A stretch of 5,532 nt of DNA from Rhodospirillales bacterium 47_12_T64 (GTDB taxonomy: Bacteria > Pseudomonadota > Alphaproteobacteria > Kiloniellales > Kiloniellaceae), in assembly GCA_002162915.1 (NCBI GenBank), contig MABB01000093.1, positions 2,106 to 7,637 of the forward strand, in the 5' to 3' direction. The notes beneath the pieces were generated by a model. That model was given only the letters and a program-made list of their open reading frames with translations. It had not been told where the DNA came from and did no database searches. Position numbers and translations under genes: made by a program. This document shows positions 1 through 5,142 of the stretch, one piece after another (positions within the stretch are counted from its first letter, which is position 1; each line of letters begins with the position of its first letter).

Positions 1-122
1 TAAATGAAGCTGCTATTAGTGATAGAGATGAAAACGGTAATGCTACTGTGACTATCCAAATGCAAACTGGGGATGAGTTAAAAATCACAGCAGCAGAGTT
101 TGTTTTACCAAAAGGCTTCTAA
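1..122 (+). CDS. 3' end of an unrecognised plus-strand gene (partial)
   Basis: An open frame enters from the left edge and ends at a TAA at 120-122, giving about 39 visible codons, beginning NEAAISDRDENG and ending EFVLPKGF. The other two plus frames hit stops almost at once (TAA at 1-3, TGA at 5-7), so this is the only plus frame that can be coding. The visible tail is acidic and then alternates hydrophobic and polar residues (TVTIQMQTGDELKITA), which suggests beta-strands. I do not recognise the family and assign no function. The gene converges on yoeB, with 119 bases between the two stops. Confidence is limited because only a short C-terminal piece can be seen. Confidence 0.5.
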   Translation, partial: NEAAISDRDENGNATVTIQMQTGDELKITAAEFVLPKGF

Positions 123-241
123 CAAAGAGGCAGGGAATTTAGAGTCGTAGCCACGGCTAGCTCAACACCAAAGAAATTGGTTGCATCCTCTTTGCACATT
201 TCTACAGATACAAGCCAATTTGATTTATTAAATTTACATCC
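123..241. other. Convergent intergenic spacer with inverted repeats, no clear terminator
   Basis: This AT-rich spacer lies between two converging genes. It holds a tight dyad, TAGCC-AC-GGCTA (148-159), a distant 8-bp inverted pair CAAAGAGG (123-130) / CCTCTTTG (187-194), and a 7-bp pair AAATTGG (174-180) / CCAATTT (215-221) that would interlock with it. None is followed by a good T-run in either direction, so I cannot name a terminator for yoeB or for the plus-strand gene. Confidence 0.3.
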
Positions 242-499
242 CTATTTATAGTGAAATCTGGCCTGAGCGATAAAGACGGCCTCATCGGTGACTTTATAAA
301 CCAACCTGTCTGTCTGGCTTACTCTCCTTGACCAATAGCCAACCCAGTTATGTTTCAAGGGTTCTGGTTTACCAGTACCTTCGAACGGGGAACGTTTAAT
401 CTCCTTAATCAAAAGATTAATACGTTTCATCATTTTTTTGTCGTTAGTTTGCCAATAGAGATAATCCGCCCAGGCATTCTCACTCCAAATTAGCCTCAT
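242..499 (-). CDS. yoeB: Toxin YoeB (Txe/YoeB family ribosome-dependent mRNA endoribonuclease)
   Basis: This is the toxin of a type II toxin-antitoxin pair. YoeB binds the 50S subunit and cleaves mRNA in the ribosomal A site, which stops translation when antitoxin is lost. The 85-residue protein is the usual family length and resembles E. coli YoeB almost end to end: MRLIWSENAWADYLYW at the start, SPFEGTGKPEPLKHN at 37-51, WSRRVSQTDRLVY at 56-68 and ARFHYK at 80-85. The catalytic residues known from E. coli (Glu46, Arg65, His83 and Tyr84) are all present at the same numbers, so the enzyme should be active. Its ATG overlaps the antitoxin stop by four bases (ATGA, 496-499). No separate ribosome binding site is visible, so its translation is probably coupled to yefM. 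That order and overlap are typical of the family. Confidence 0.95.
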   Translation of the reverse strand: MRLIWSENAWADYLYWQTNDKKMMKRINLLIKEIKRSPFEGTGKPEPLKHNWVGYWSRRVSQTDRLVYKVTDEAVFIAQARFHYK

Positions 500-750
500 A
501 TATCAGCTAAATCGTGTTCACTGCCGCCACCTGCCTCAAGCTCGAAAATACTGTCATTGAGACGCTGTGCATTCGCAGGGCTGGATAAAAGGTGCATTGT
601 CTCTTCAAGAGCGTCAAAATCAGCCTTGCTGATAATAACCACATCATCGCCAGATTTTTGAGTAACGTGAATTGGCGTATGGTTCGCATTCACCGATTTC
701 ATCAGTTCCGCAAAACCCTGTCTGGCCCGGCTATAAGGTAAAACTTGCAA
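496..750 (-). CDS. yefM: Antitoxin YefM (Phd/YefM family), TTG start
   Basis: The antitoxin neutralises YoeB and, alone or with the toxin, represses its own operon. I place the start at a TTG at 748-750, giving 84 residues: an AGGAG at 758-762 sits 7 bases upstream, and the start then aligns with E. coli YefM (MQVLPYSRARQGF against MRTISYSEARQNL). A longer frame opens at another TTG (769-771), but that codon precedes the ribosome binding site and lies inside an operator palindrome, so it is unlikely. The N-terminal half (about 1-55) is the Phd/YefM DNA-binding fold; Arg10 matches an Arg implicated in operator binding in E. coli YefM. The C-terminal part, including LLSSPANAQRL (54-64) and an acidic tail, is the toxin-wrapping segment. 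The gene is cotranscribed with yoeB and overlaps it by 4 bases. Confidence 0.93.
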   Translation of the reverse strand: MQVLPYSRARQGFAELMKSVNANHTPIHVTQKSGDDVVIISKADFDALEETMHLLSSPANAQRLNDSIFELEAGGGSEHDLADI

Positions 751-757
751 GATACAT

Positions 758-762
758 CTCCT
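758..762 (-). promoter_or_regulatory. Ribosome binding site deciding the yefM TTG start
   Basis: AGGAG on the minus strand, with a 7-base gap to the TTG at 750. It also touches an ATG at 755-757, but that ATG is in a different frame from YefM and has no spacing from the site. Confidence 0.75.
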
Positions 763-763
763 T

Positions 764-787
764 TTGTACAATTTATTGTACTACAAT
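764..787. promoter_or_regulatory. Paired palindromic operator of the yefM-yoeB operon
   Basis: Two palindromes sit side by side: TTGTACAA (764-771) and the 13-bp ATTGTA-C-TACAAT (775-787, one-base centre). Both carry the TGTA/TACA half-site known from E. coli YefM, whose operator is a long and a short palindrome with TGTACA cores. The 13-bp palindrome covers the proposed -10 element (775-780), and the 8-bp one covers the predicted transcription start, so binding would block RNA polymerase. That YefM-YoeB binds here is inferred from the motif and the position. Confidence 0.7.
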
Positions 788-802
788 GAATATCATACTC
801 AA
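775..802 (-). promoter_or_regulatory. Putative sigma70 promoter of yefM-yoeB
   Basis: On the minus strand, TTGAGT (802-797), a 16-base spacer and TACAAT (780-775) form a sigma70-like promoter, with two -35 mismatches and one -10 mismatch. Transcription would start near 768, leaving a leader of only about 18 bases that contains the AGGAG. The overlap with the operator fits autorepression. Confidence 0.55.
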
Positions 803-812
803 GGTATTCTTA

Positions 813-826
813 CGATCACATGATCG
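813..826. repeat. Short dyad CGATCA-CA-TGATCG upstream of the toxin-antitoxin promoter
   Basis: Six-bp arms with a 2-base centre. The centre is too short for an RNA hairpin, so this is more likely a protein-binding dyad or chance. It lies just upstream of the proposed -35 of yefM. Confidence 0.3.
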
Positions 827-847
827 GTACTCTTGCGTTTTCCAGGA

Positions 848-892
848 GAGACCGGAGAAGTAGAGACCGGAGAAGTAGAGACCGGAGAAGTA
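848..892. repeat. Tandem repeat, three perfect copies of a 15-bp unit
   Basis: The unit GAGACCGGAGAAGTA occurs at 848-862, 863-877 and 878-892 with no mismatch. The array lies between the clpA terminator and the toxin-antitoxin promoter, in DNA without a convincing gene. Because the unit is a multiple of 3, the plus strand reads as repeated ETGEV, but that frame runs through the terminator and into the antisense of clpA and is not credible. Perfect short arrays usually expand or contract by slippage; no function can be read from this one. Confidence 0.85.
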
Positions 893-912
893 TTGCGTAG
901 AGGGTCCTCCCA

Positions 913-948
913 ACAACAAAGGCCCCGCAGTTGCGAGGCCTTTGTTGT
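913..948 (-). terminator. Hairpin terminator of clpA, possibly bidirectional
   Basis: A 12-bp perfect stem (ACAACAAAGGCC-type arms, 913-924 with 937-948) continues inward, after one C-A mismatch, with three more pairs and an AGTT loop (929-932). It starts 26 bases beyond the clpA stop codon. The U-run is weak on both sides (TTTGTTGTT on the minus strand, TTTGTTGTATTT on the plus), with the U-rich bases inside the stem. It should separate clpA from the toxin-antitoxin operon. Confidence 0.75.
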
Positions 949-973
949 ATTTAGCGAAACAGGAATAACATGC

Positions 974-3298
974 CTAAGCAGGCTGTTTCCGTTTCGACTT
1001 TTTAGGTCCGGAACCCTTGGGGTCTTTCCCTTTGGGTTCTTCCGGGAAACTGAAGGTTAGCTCGTCGTCTTTGACGTCAATCCGAACCGTTCCACCGCGG
1101 GTAAGCTTGCCAAACAGCAGCTCTTCGGCCAGTGGCTTCTTGATCTTGTTCTGGATTACACGGGCAAGAGGACGCGCGCCATAGAGCGGGTCGTAGCCCT
1201 TGGTTGCTAGCCATTTCTTCGCTTTTGGTGCCAGATCAAAAGTAACCTGACGGTCGGCCAGTTGGGTTTCCAGTTCCATGATGAATTTGTCCACCACCTT
1301 GGCCATAACCGCAGGTGACAAGCTCTTGAACGGAATGATCGCATCGAGGCGGTTCCTGAACTCAGGTGTGAATATTTTGTTCACCGCCTCTTCGTCATCA
1401 CCGATCCGCATTTCACGACCAAAACCAATGGCAGGTTTTGCCATATCGGCCGCACCGGCATTTGATGTCATGATCAGGATCACATTGCGGAAATCGATTG
1501 TTTTACCGTTGTTATCAGTTAGACGACCGTTATCCATCACCTGCAACAGAATGTTGAAGATATCCGGGTGGGCTTTTTCAATCTCATCCAAAAGCAGGAT
1601 GCAATGCGGTGTTTTATCAACCGCATCAGTCAGCAAACCGCCCTGATCAAAACCGACGTAGCCCGGAGGCGCACCGATCAAGCGAGAGACTGCGTGGCGT
1701 TCCATGTACTCGGACATATCAAAGCGAGTGATCTCTACTCCAAGGGAATGAGACAACTGCTTGGCAACTTCTGTCTTACCCACACCGGTTGGTCCAGTGA
1801 AGAGATAGCTGCCGATAGGTTTTTCAGGAGTGCGCAAGCCAGCACGGGCCAGCTTGATGGCAGAAGCCAGTGCAGTGATCACCTTGTCCTGTCCATAAAC
1901 CATGGTCTTGAGATCGCGTTCAAGATTTTTGAGAACGGACTTGTCATCCTTGGATACAGATTTTGGTGGGATCCGGGCAATTTTGGCCACGACAGCCTCG
2001 ACATCCTTCACACCTAAAGACTTCTTGCGTTTGTCTTCTGGTAGAAGCATCTGTGACGCACCGGCTTCATCGATCACATCAATCGCCTTGTCTGGCAGCT
2101 TGCGATCACCAATATAGCGCGCAGAGAGCTCAACTGCTGTGCGCAGAGCTTCATTGGTGTACTTAACCTTGTGATGCTCTTCGTAATAAGGTTTAAGGCC
2201 ACGCAGAATTTTTACCGTGTCTTCGATAGATGGCTCTGCCACGTCGATTTTCTGGAATCGGCGCACCAACGCGCGATCTTTTTCAAAGTGATTGCGGTAT
2301 TCTTTGTAGGTCGTGGAGCCGATGCAGCTCAACTCGCCGTTTTGTAGCGCTGGCTTGAGCAGATTTGAGGCATCCATGGAACCGCCAGAAGTCGCACCAG
2401 CACCGATAACGGTGTGAATTTCATCGATGAAGAGAACCGCGCCATCCATGGCTTCGACCTCTTTAACCACACCCTTCAGGCGCTCTTCAAAGTCACCACG
2501 ATATCTGGTTCCCGCCAGAAGCGAGCCCATATCAAGGGAGAAAATCTTGGTATCTTTGAGAACTTCAGGAACTTCGCCGTCGACGATTTTTTTGGCCAGG
2601 CCTTCAGCAATCGCCGTTTTACCAACCCCAGGATCACCCACGTAAAGCGGATTATTTTTGGTCCTGCGACAGAGAACCTGAACCGTACGGTCAAGCTCGG
2701 ACTCGCGACCGATAAGAGGATCGATCTTCCCGTCTCTGGCCTTCTGGTTCAGATCGACACAATAGGCATCGATGGCTTCGCGCCCCTTAACAACTTTTGG
2801 ACCACCTTCTTCCAGAACCTCATCCGTACCATGGACGGTTCGGGTTTCTTCTAGGCCTTCAACCTTGGTGATACCGTGGCTGATATAATTCACAGCATCC
2901 AGTCGGCTCATTTCCTGTTCTTGCAAGAAGAACACGGCATGACTTTCCCGCTCGGAGAACATGGCAACCAGTACATTCGCGCCCGTAACTTCTTCGCGCC
3001 CAGAAGACTGAACGTGAATAGCGGCGCGTTGTAGTACACGCTGGAAACCAGCCGTTGGTTTTGCATCCCCTAAATGAATTGTTGTCAGATTGGACAGATC
3101 GTTATCGATGTAATCGATCAGATCTTCGCGCAGGGTCTCAATATCAACGCCACAGGCTCTAAAGACCGCAATACCATCCTGATCTTCTGTTAGCGACAAA
3201 AGCAAATGCTCGAGTGTGGCATATTCGTGCCGACGTTCGTTGGCATAGGCCAAAGCCCTGTGCAGTGTCTGTTCCAGATTATTCGATAGCATCGCCAT
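974..3298 (-). CDS. clpA: ATP-dependent Clp protease ATP-binding subunit ClpA
   Basis: ClpA is the hexameric AAA+ unfoldase of the cytoplasmic ClpAP protease; it unfolds substrates, including those handed over by ClpS, and threads them into ClpP. The 774 residues match the family. An N-terminal Clp_N double repeat spans about 1-145. D1 has Walker A GDPGVGKT (221-228), pore loop RYRG (265-268), Walker B VLFIDE (288-293) and arginines at 346-347. D2 has Walker A GPTGVGKT (502-509), pore loop GYVG (546-549), Walker B ILLLDE (567-572), FRNR (647-650) and sensor-2 GARPL (707-711). No ClpB-type middle coiled coil is present. The ClpP-docking tripeptide is IGF (624-626), where E. coli ClpA has IGL. 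The tail after 755 is Lys/Pro/Gly-rich and probably disordered. I chose the ATG at 3298 because AAGGGA lies 9 bases upstream (3308-3313); the ATG at 3292 would be 15 bases away. clpS lies upstream. Confidence 0.98.
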   Translation of the reverse strand: MAMLSNNLEQTLHRALAYANERRHEYATLEHLLLSLTEDQDGIAVFRACGVDIETLREDLIDYIDNDLSNLTTIHLGDAKPTAGFQRVLQRAAIHVQSSGREEVTGANVLVAMFSERESHAVFFLQEQEMSRLDAVNYISHGITKVEGLEETRTVHGTDEVLEEGGPKVVKGREAIDAYCVDLNQKARDGKIDPLIGRESELDRTVQVLCRRTKNNPLYVGDPGVGKTAIAEGLAKKIVDGEVPEVLKDTKIFSLDMGSLLAGTRYRGDFEERLKGVVKEVEAMDGAVLFIDEIHTVIGAGATSGGSMDASNLLKPALQNGELSCIGSTTYKEYRNHFEKDRALVRRFQKIDVAEPSIEDTVKILRGLKPYYEEHHKVKYTNEALRTAVELSARYIGDRKLPDKAIDVIDEAGASQMLLPEDKRKKSLGVKDVEAVVAKIARIPPKSVSKDDKSVLKNLERDLKTMVYGQDKVITALASAIKLARAGLRTPEKPIGSYLFTGPTGVGKTEVAKQLSHSLGVEITRFDMSEYMERHAVSRLIGAPPGYVGFDQGGLLTDAVDKTPHCILLLDEIEKAHPDIFNILLQVMDNGRLTDNNGKTIDFRNVILIMTSNAGAADMAKPAIGFGREMRIGDDEEAVNKIFTPEFRNRLDAIIPFKSLSPAVMAKVVDKFIMELETQLADRQVTFDLAPKAKKWLATKGYDPLYGARPLARVIQNKIKKPLAEELLFGKLTRGGTVRIDVKDDELTFSFPEEPKGKDPKGSGPKKSKRKQPA

Positions 3299-3598
3299 AA
3301 ATTAACATCCCTTCACAACCATCTTAGTCAAACTATCCCGGCTCAAGCATTGGGTTCCCTAACAGAGCCCTAACTACCAACCTTGTGTCTTTGACCATCA
3401 TCACAAACTATATCTAGGGAGCCTCTATTCGCTCAGCAAGACATCAGGGAATAACGAGTTCCTTAAAATTTTATCACACTCGGCTAAATTCGAGAGTTTG
3501 TAAGGGTATTGTACCCGCAAAAAAAAGAATAAAGAGTAAAAATAATTTGAATTGAATGTCATTTTTTAAAATTTTGAGGAAACTGGGCAAAACAACTC
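3299..3598. other. clpS-clpA intergenic region, 300 bases, no gene
   Basis: This AT-rich region has no credible coding frame. Visible structures are the perfect palindrome TAAAATTTTA (3464-3473), a small hairpin GGGTA-TTG-TACCC (3504-3516) and, on the minus strand, a run of T just before that hairpin. A T-run before the stem is the wrong order for a clpS terminator, so read-through from clpS into clpA cannot be excluded. A candidate separate clpA promoter is listed on its own. The gap is long for a tight operon. Confidence 0.5.
3412..3440 (-). promoter_or_regulatory. Candidate clpA promoter, heat-shock (RpoH)-like
   Basis: On the minus strand, CTTG (3440-3437), 17 bases, then CCCTAGAT (3419-3412) loosely resembles the RpoH pattern of CTTG followed by a C-rich -10 element. 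An overlapping TATAGT could instead be a sigma70 -10, but I find no good -35 at 16-18 bases from it. Transcription would start about 105 bases upstream of clpA. The match is partial and may be chance. Confidence 0.25.
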
Positions 3599-3925
3599 TT
3601 AATCTTTTTCCACAACACACTGTAATGGATGCTGATTTTTCCTGGCAAAGTCCACCACTTGGGTAGCCTTGGTTTCTGCGACATCATAGTTAAACACGCC
3701 ACAGATCCCGACACCTTTTTGGTGTACCTGAAGCATAATACGGGTCGCGTCGTCCTGATCCTTGCCAAAAAATTGGGTTAGGATATGGATGACAAATTCC
3801 ATCGGGGTGTAATCGTCGTTCAACAACAAAACCTTATACATCGAAGGTTTTTTTGTCTTCTCACGCGGTTTTACCAGGATGTCATCTGACGTCCCAAAAT
3901 CATTATCGCGTTCTTTTCCACTCAT
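3599..3925 (-). CDS. clpS: ATP-dependent Clp protease adaptor ClpS
   Basis: ClpS recognises proteins with a destabilising N-terminal residue and delivers them to the N-domain of ClpA for degradation by ClpAP. The core from [20 protein letters not shown] (25-44) to the end is very like E. coli ClpS. The N-degron pocket residues are kept: Asn36, Asp37, Asp38, Met42, Met64, Val67 and His68, each offset by two from E. coli. ICGVF (74-78) and AETK (83-86) are also kept. The flexible N-terminal tail (about 1-25) is the part that engages ClpA. I start it at the ATG at 3923-3925 (108 residues, normal length). An ATG at 3971-3973 would add 16 residues, [16 protein letters not shown], but has no ribosome binding site, whereas a weak AGG lies 10 bases before the chosen start. 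The next gene is clpA. Alphaproteobacteria often carry a second ClpS elsewhere; clpA linkage fits the ClpS1 type. Confidence 0.96.
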   Translation of the reverse strand: MSGKERDNDFGTSDDILVKPREKTKKPSMYKVLLLNDDYTPMEFVIHILTQFFGKDQDDATRIMLQVHQKGVGICGVFNYDVAETKATQVVDFARKNQHPLQCVVEKD

Positions 3926-3995
3926 GGAGAAACTACCTGATTTCTTTAGTTGGTATGCAAACCACCTGAACATTGCCAGAATAACTCACAGACAC

Positions 3996-4023
3996 TTTAT
4001 AAACTATGTGACAAATGGGACAA
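3996..4023 (-). promoter_or_regulatory. Second candidate clpS promoter (proximal)
   Basis: TTGTCC (4023-4018), a 16-base spacer and TATAAA (4001-3996) on the minus strand. A start near 3988 would leave only about 15 bases before the ATG at 3973 but over 60 before that at 3925, which supports the shorter ClpS. It is an alternative to the distal promoter or additional to it. Confidence 0.35.
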
Positions 4024-4037
4024 AATAATCGACCTAT

Positions 4038-4066
4038 AGTATAGGGCTCTTGCGGGAGCTCTTCAA
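4038..4066 (-). promoter_or_regulatory. Putative sigma70 promoter of clpS (distal)
   Basis: TTGAAG (4066-4061), exactly 17 bases, then TATACT (4043-4038) on the minus strand is the best sigma70-like match in this intergenic region. Predicted start is near 4031, giving a leader of about 105 bases to the chosen clpS ATG. The -10 element lies inside a 13-bp palindrome, CCTATA-G-TATAGG (4033-4045), so a repressor site there is possible. Confidence 0.5.
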
Positions 4067-4118
4067 GAAGGGGGCATATGCTTTTAGAAAATTATCTGCA
4101 ATCACGATCGGCGACTTT

Positions 4119-4134
4119 AAATCACCGGTGATTT
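4119..4134. promoter_or_regulatory. 16-bp perfect palindrome, candidate operator
   Basis: AAATCACCGGTGATTT is a perfect 16-bp palindrome with no spacer. It overlaps a second dyad, GATTT-C-AAATC (4130-4140), so AAATC-type half-sites occur three times within 22 bases. It lies between the phasin terminator and the distal clpS promoter, roughly 95 bases upstream of the predicted clpS start. With no loop it would make a poor RNA hairpin, so a dimeric DNA-binding protein is the likelier reader. The protein is unknown. Confidence 0.45.
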
Positions 4135-4152
4135 CAAATCATACAAATGCAA

Positions 4153-4177
4153 AAAGCCCCACAACAAGCGGGGCTTT
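4153..4177 (-). terminator. Rho-independent terminator of the phasin gene
   Basis: A GC-rich 8-bp stem, AAAGCCCC (4153-4160) with GGGGCTTT (4170-4177), closes a 9-base loop. On the minus strand it ends in GGGGCTTTTT, a run of five T. It lies 26 bases past the phasin stop codon. The plus strand lacks a T-run, so it acts mainly in the phasin direction and should isolate the phasin transcript from clpS. Confidence 0.85.
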
Positions 4178-4203
4178 GGCATAAAAGTGCATTTCATAAA
4201 AAA

Positions 4204-4704
4204 TTATGCAGCAGCTTTTGTCATCTTTTCAACAGCTTCAGTAACCTGTTTGCGTACAGGCTCAACAGCTTCGTTGGTCAGCTTGGTTGTGAGTTCGGAA
4301 ATCTCAGTACCATTTTTCACCATGGCATCAAATGATTCACGCGCAAACTTTGTTTGAATGTCTGAAACTTCATTGAAATCTTTTGCACCAATGAAAGCTT
4401 CTGCAACAGCCATGTTCTTTTTCATGGCATCTTGTGCCATTCCCATGAACAGATTGTTGAGTTTCTGGTAACCTTCGGCAAAACTATTGCCGGATTTCGC
4501 AGCAATTTCAGCCTGAGCTTGCGAGAAAGAGAAAGCTTGCTCATAACCTTTGGTGGCAGCATCCATACCTGTTTTCATAATAGTCTCCACAACTTCATTT
4601 TCAATCATGCCCGCTTTAGAGGCAGTCGTTTGTTTAGCAGTTTGTCCAGCCGCAGGTTTCGTTTCGGTAGTATCTGCCGGCTTCTTTTTGTTGTTTGTTG
4701 TCAC
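4204..4704 (-). CDS. Phasin family protein (polyhydroxyalkanoate granule-associated)
   Basis: Phasins are small amphipathic helical proteins that coat polyhydroxyalkanoate granules in the cytoplasm and control their size and number. The 166-residue protein has a low-complexity Thr/Lys/Ala N-terminus (about 1-32), then an almost wholly helical core (about 35-155) of Phasin_2 type. Characteristic stretches are MDAATKGYEQAFSFSQAQ (47-64) and the typical DIQTKFARESFDAMVKNGTE (115-134). There is no Cys, signal peptide or membrane segment. The start is a GTG at 4702-4704 with a strong AGGAG (4711-4715) six bases upstream. It has its own terminator and a control region with paired TGC-rich boxes, so it appears to be a single-gene unit rather than part of the clp operon. 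Some Phasin_2 proteins have no proven granule role; the PhaR-like boxes favour one here. Confidence 0.9.
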   Translation of the reverse strand: MTTNNKKKPADTTETKPAAGQTAKQTTASKAGMIENEVVETIMKTGMDAATKGYEQAFSFSQAQAEIAAKSGNSFAEGYQKLNNLFMGMAQDAMKKNMAVAEAFIGAKDFNEVSDIQTKFARESFDAMVKNGTEISELTTKLTNEAVEPVRKQVTEAVEKMTKAAA

Positions 4705-4825
4705 GTTGGTCTCCTAGGATCATATCCTTTTCGGAGCGTATCATCTAAGCCCCGTAGTCATTTTTGCTCGGGCGAAGCGTCTCACCCCAGACAACACACT
4801 CTTGAATACAAACTTCACCACACTC

Positions 4826-4841
4826 ATGCTGCAATGCAACA
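4826..4841. promoter_or_regulatory. TGC-rich box A, putative PhaR operator (downstream of the phasin -10)
   Basis: ATGCTGCAATGCAACA matches box B (4883-4898) at 15 of 16 positions. It lies just at or after the predicted transcription start of the phasin gene, where a bound repressor would block polymerase. PhaR repressors of alphaproteobacterial PHA genes are known to bind TGC-rich sequences upstream of phasin genes; assignment to PhaR is inferred. Confidence 0.6.
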
Positions 4842-4849
4842 TAACGAGT

Positions 4850-4877
4850 AACATACACAGTTAAATCAGAATTTCAA
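4850..4877 (-). promoter_or_regulatory. Putative sigma70 promoter of the phasin gene
   Basis: TTGAAA (4877-4872), a 16-base spacer and TATGTT (4855-4850) on the minus strand. The -35 is good and the -10 has two mismatches. The predicted start is near 4843, giving a leader of about 140 bases before the GTG. The position exactly between the two TGC-rich boxes is the main support. Confidence 0.5.
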
Positions 4878-4882
4878 GCCCA

Positions 4883-4898
4883 ATGCTGCATTGCAACA
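4883..4898. promoter_or_regulatory. TGC-rich box B, putative PhaR operator (upstream of the phasin -35)
   Basis: ATGCTGCATTGCAACA, the near-identical partner of box A, begins 57 bases from it on the plus strand. It ends five bases short of the -35 element on the distal side. Two boxes flanking one promoter suggest cooperative repression or looping. Confidence 0.6.
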
Positions 4899-5142
4899 AA
4901 CACATAACTCATCTGTAACCCAACTGCCACAAACAAACCCTTGATTGATGCGATCAAACAGCAAACCAATTTATGATTGCAGGGCTCAGCAAATCAGGCA
5001 GATCCATAAAATGAATCTGCCTGATCGTATTTGTTTAAAGAACCGATCTATCGAACCAACACTTTATGAACTCGGAAAACCGATCGGCTCGACTCTCTGC
5101 TCACTCATGGACAGAAGTTTGATTTTCAGTATTCGCTGCTCA
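4899..5142. other. Intergenic stretch upstream of the phasin control region, no gene
   Basis: This part of the 438-base non-coding gap (4705-5142) holds a 13-bp dyad TTGAT-GCG-ATCAA (4945-4957), a strong hairpin (4993-5025, listed separately) and the palindrome CCGATCGG (5080-5087). A plus-strand frame at 4945-5154 runs through the hairpin and into the end of the neighbouring gene and does not look coding. I see nothing else I can support. Confidence 0.5.
4993..5025 (-). terminator. Strong hairpin, probable terminator of the gene at 5143-5532
   Basis: ATCAGGCAGAT (4993-5003) pairs perfectly over 11 bp with ATCTGCCTGAT (5015-5025). Inside, after a C-A mismatch, CAT pairs with ATG around an AAA loop, so the whole 33 bases form one long stem. 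On the minus strand it is followed by only a short T-run (ATTTGC), and on the plus strand by TATTTGTTT. It lies about 118 bases beyond the stop of the minus-strand gene, the only gene that could feed into it. The T-runs are poor, so an mRNA 3'-end stabiliser or another structural role is possible. Confidence 0.5.

Noticed and set aside
507..689. Minus-strand frame inside yefM
   Set aside because: It overlaps the well-supported yefM in another frame; YefM matches its family end to end.
672..863. Plus-strand frame across the yefM start and the operator
   Set aside because: It is antisense to yefM and runs through the promoter/operator region, with no ribosome binding site or recognisable product.
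848..892. CRISPR array
   Set aside because: The 15-bp units are directly adjacent with no spacers, so this is a simple tandem repeat.
242..976. Insertion sequence or integrated element carrying the toxin-antitoxin pair
   Set aside because: No transposase, integrase, terminal inverted repeats or target duplication is visible; only the nearby tandem repeat hints at rearrangement.
833..1060. Plus-strand open frame containing the ETGEV repeat
   Set aside because: It is the tandem repeat read as protein, then the clpA terminator hairpin and the antisense of the clpA 3' end. It has no homology-like features.
1278..2854. Several open frames on the plus strand and one on the minus strand within clpA (for example 1568-2017 and 2414-2854)
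   Set aside because: All lie inside clpA, whose domains are continuous and complete. Long alternative frames are expected from its codon composition.
3504..3516. GGGTA-TTG-TACCC as a clpS terminator
   Set aside because: In the clpS direction the T-run comes before the stem, not after it, and the stem has only five pairs.
3559..3768. Minus-strand frame overlapping the end of clpS
   Set aside because: It is a shadow of clpS in another frame; the conserved ClpS sequence is continuous.
3926..3973. 16-residue N-terminal extension of ClpS from the ATG at 3973
   Set aside because: No ribosome binding site precedes it, the proximal promoter candidate would leave almost no leader, and the shorter form has the normal family length.
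4432..4851. Plus-strand frame antisense to the phasin gene
   Set aside because: It overlaps the phasin gene and its promoter; composition and context give no support.
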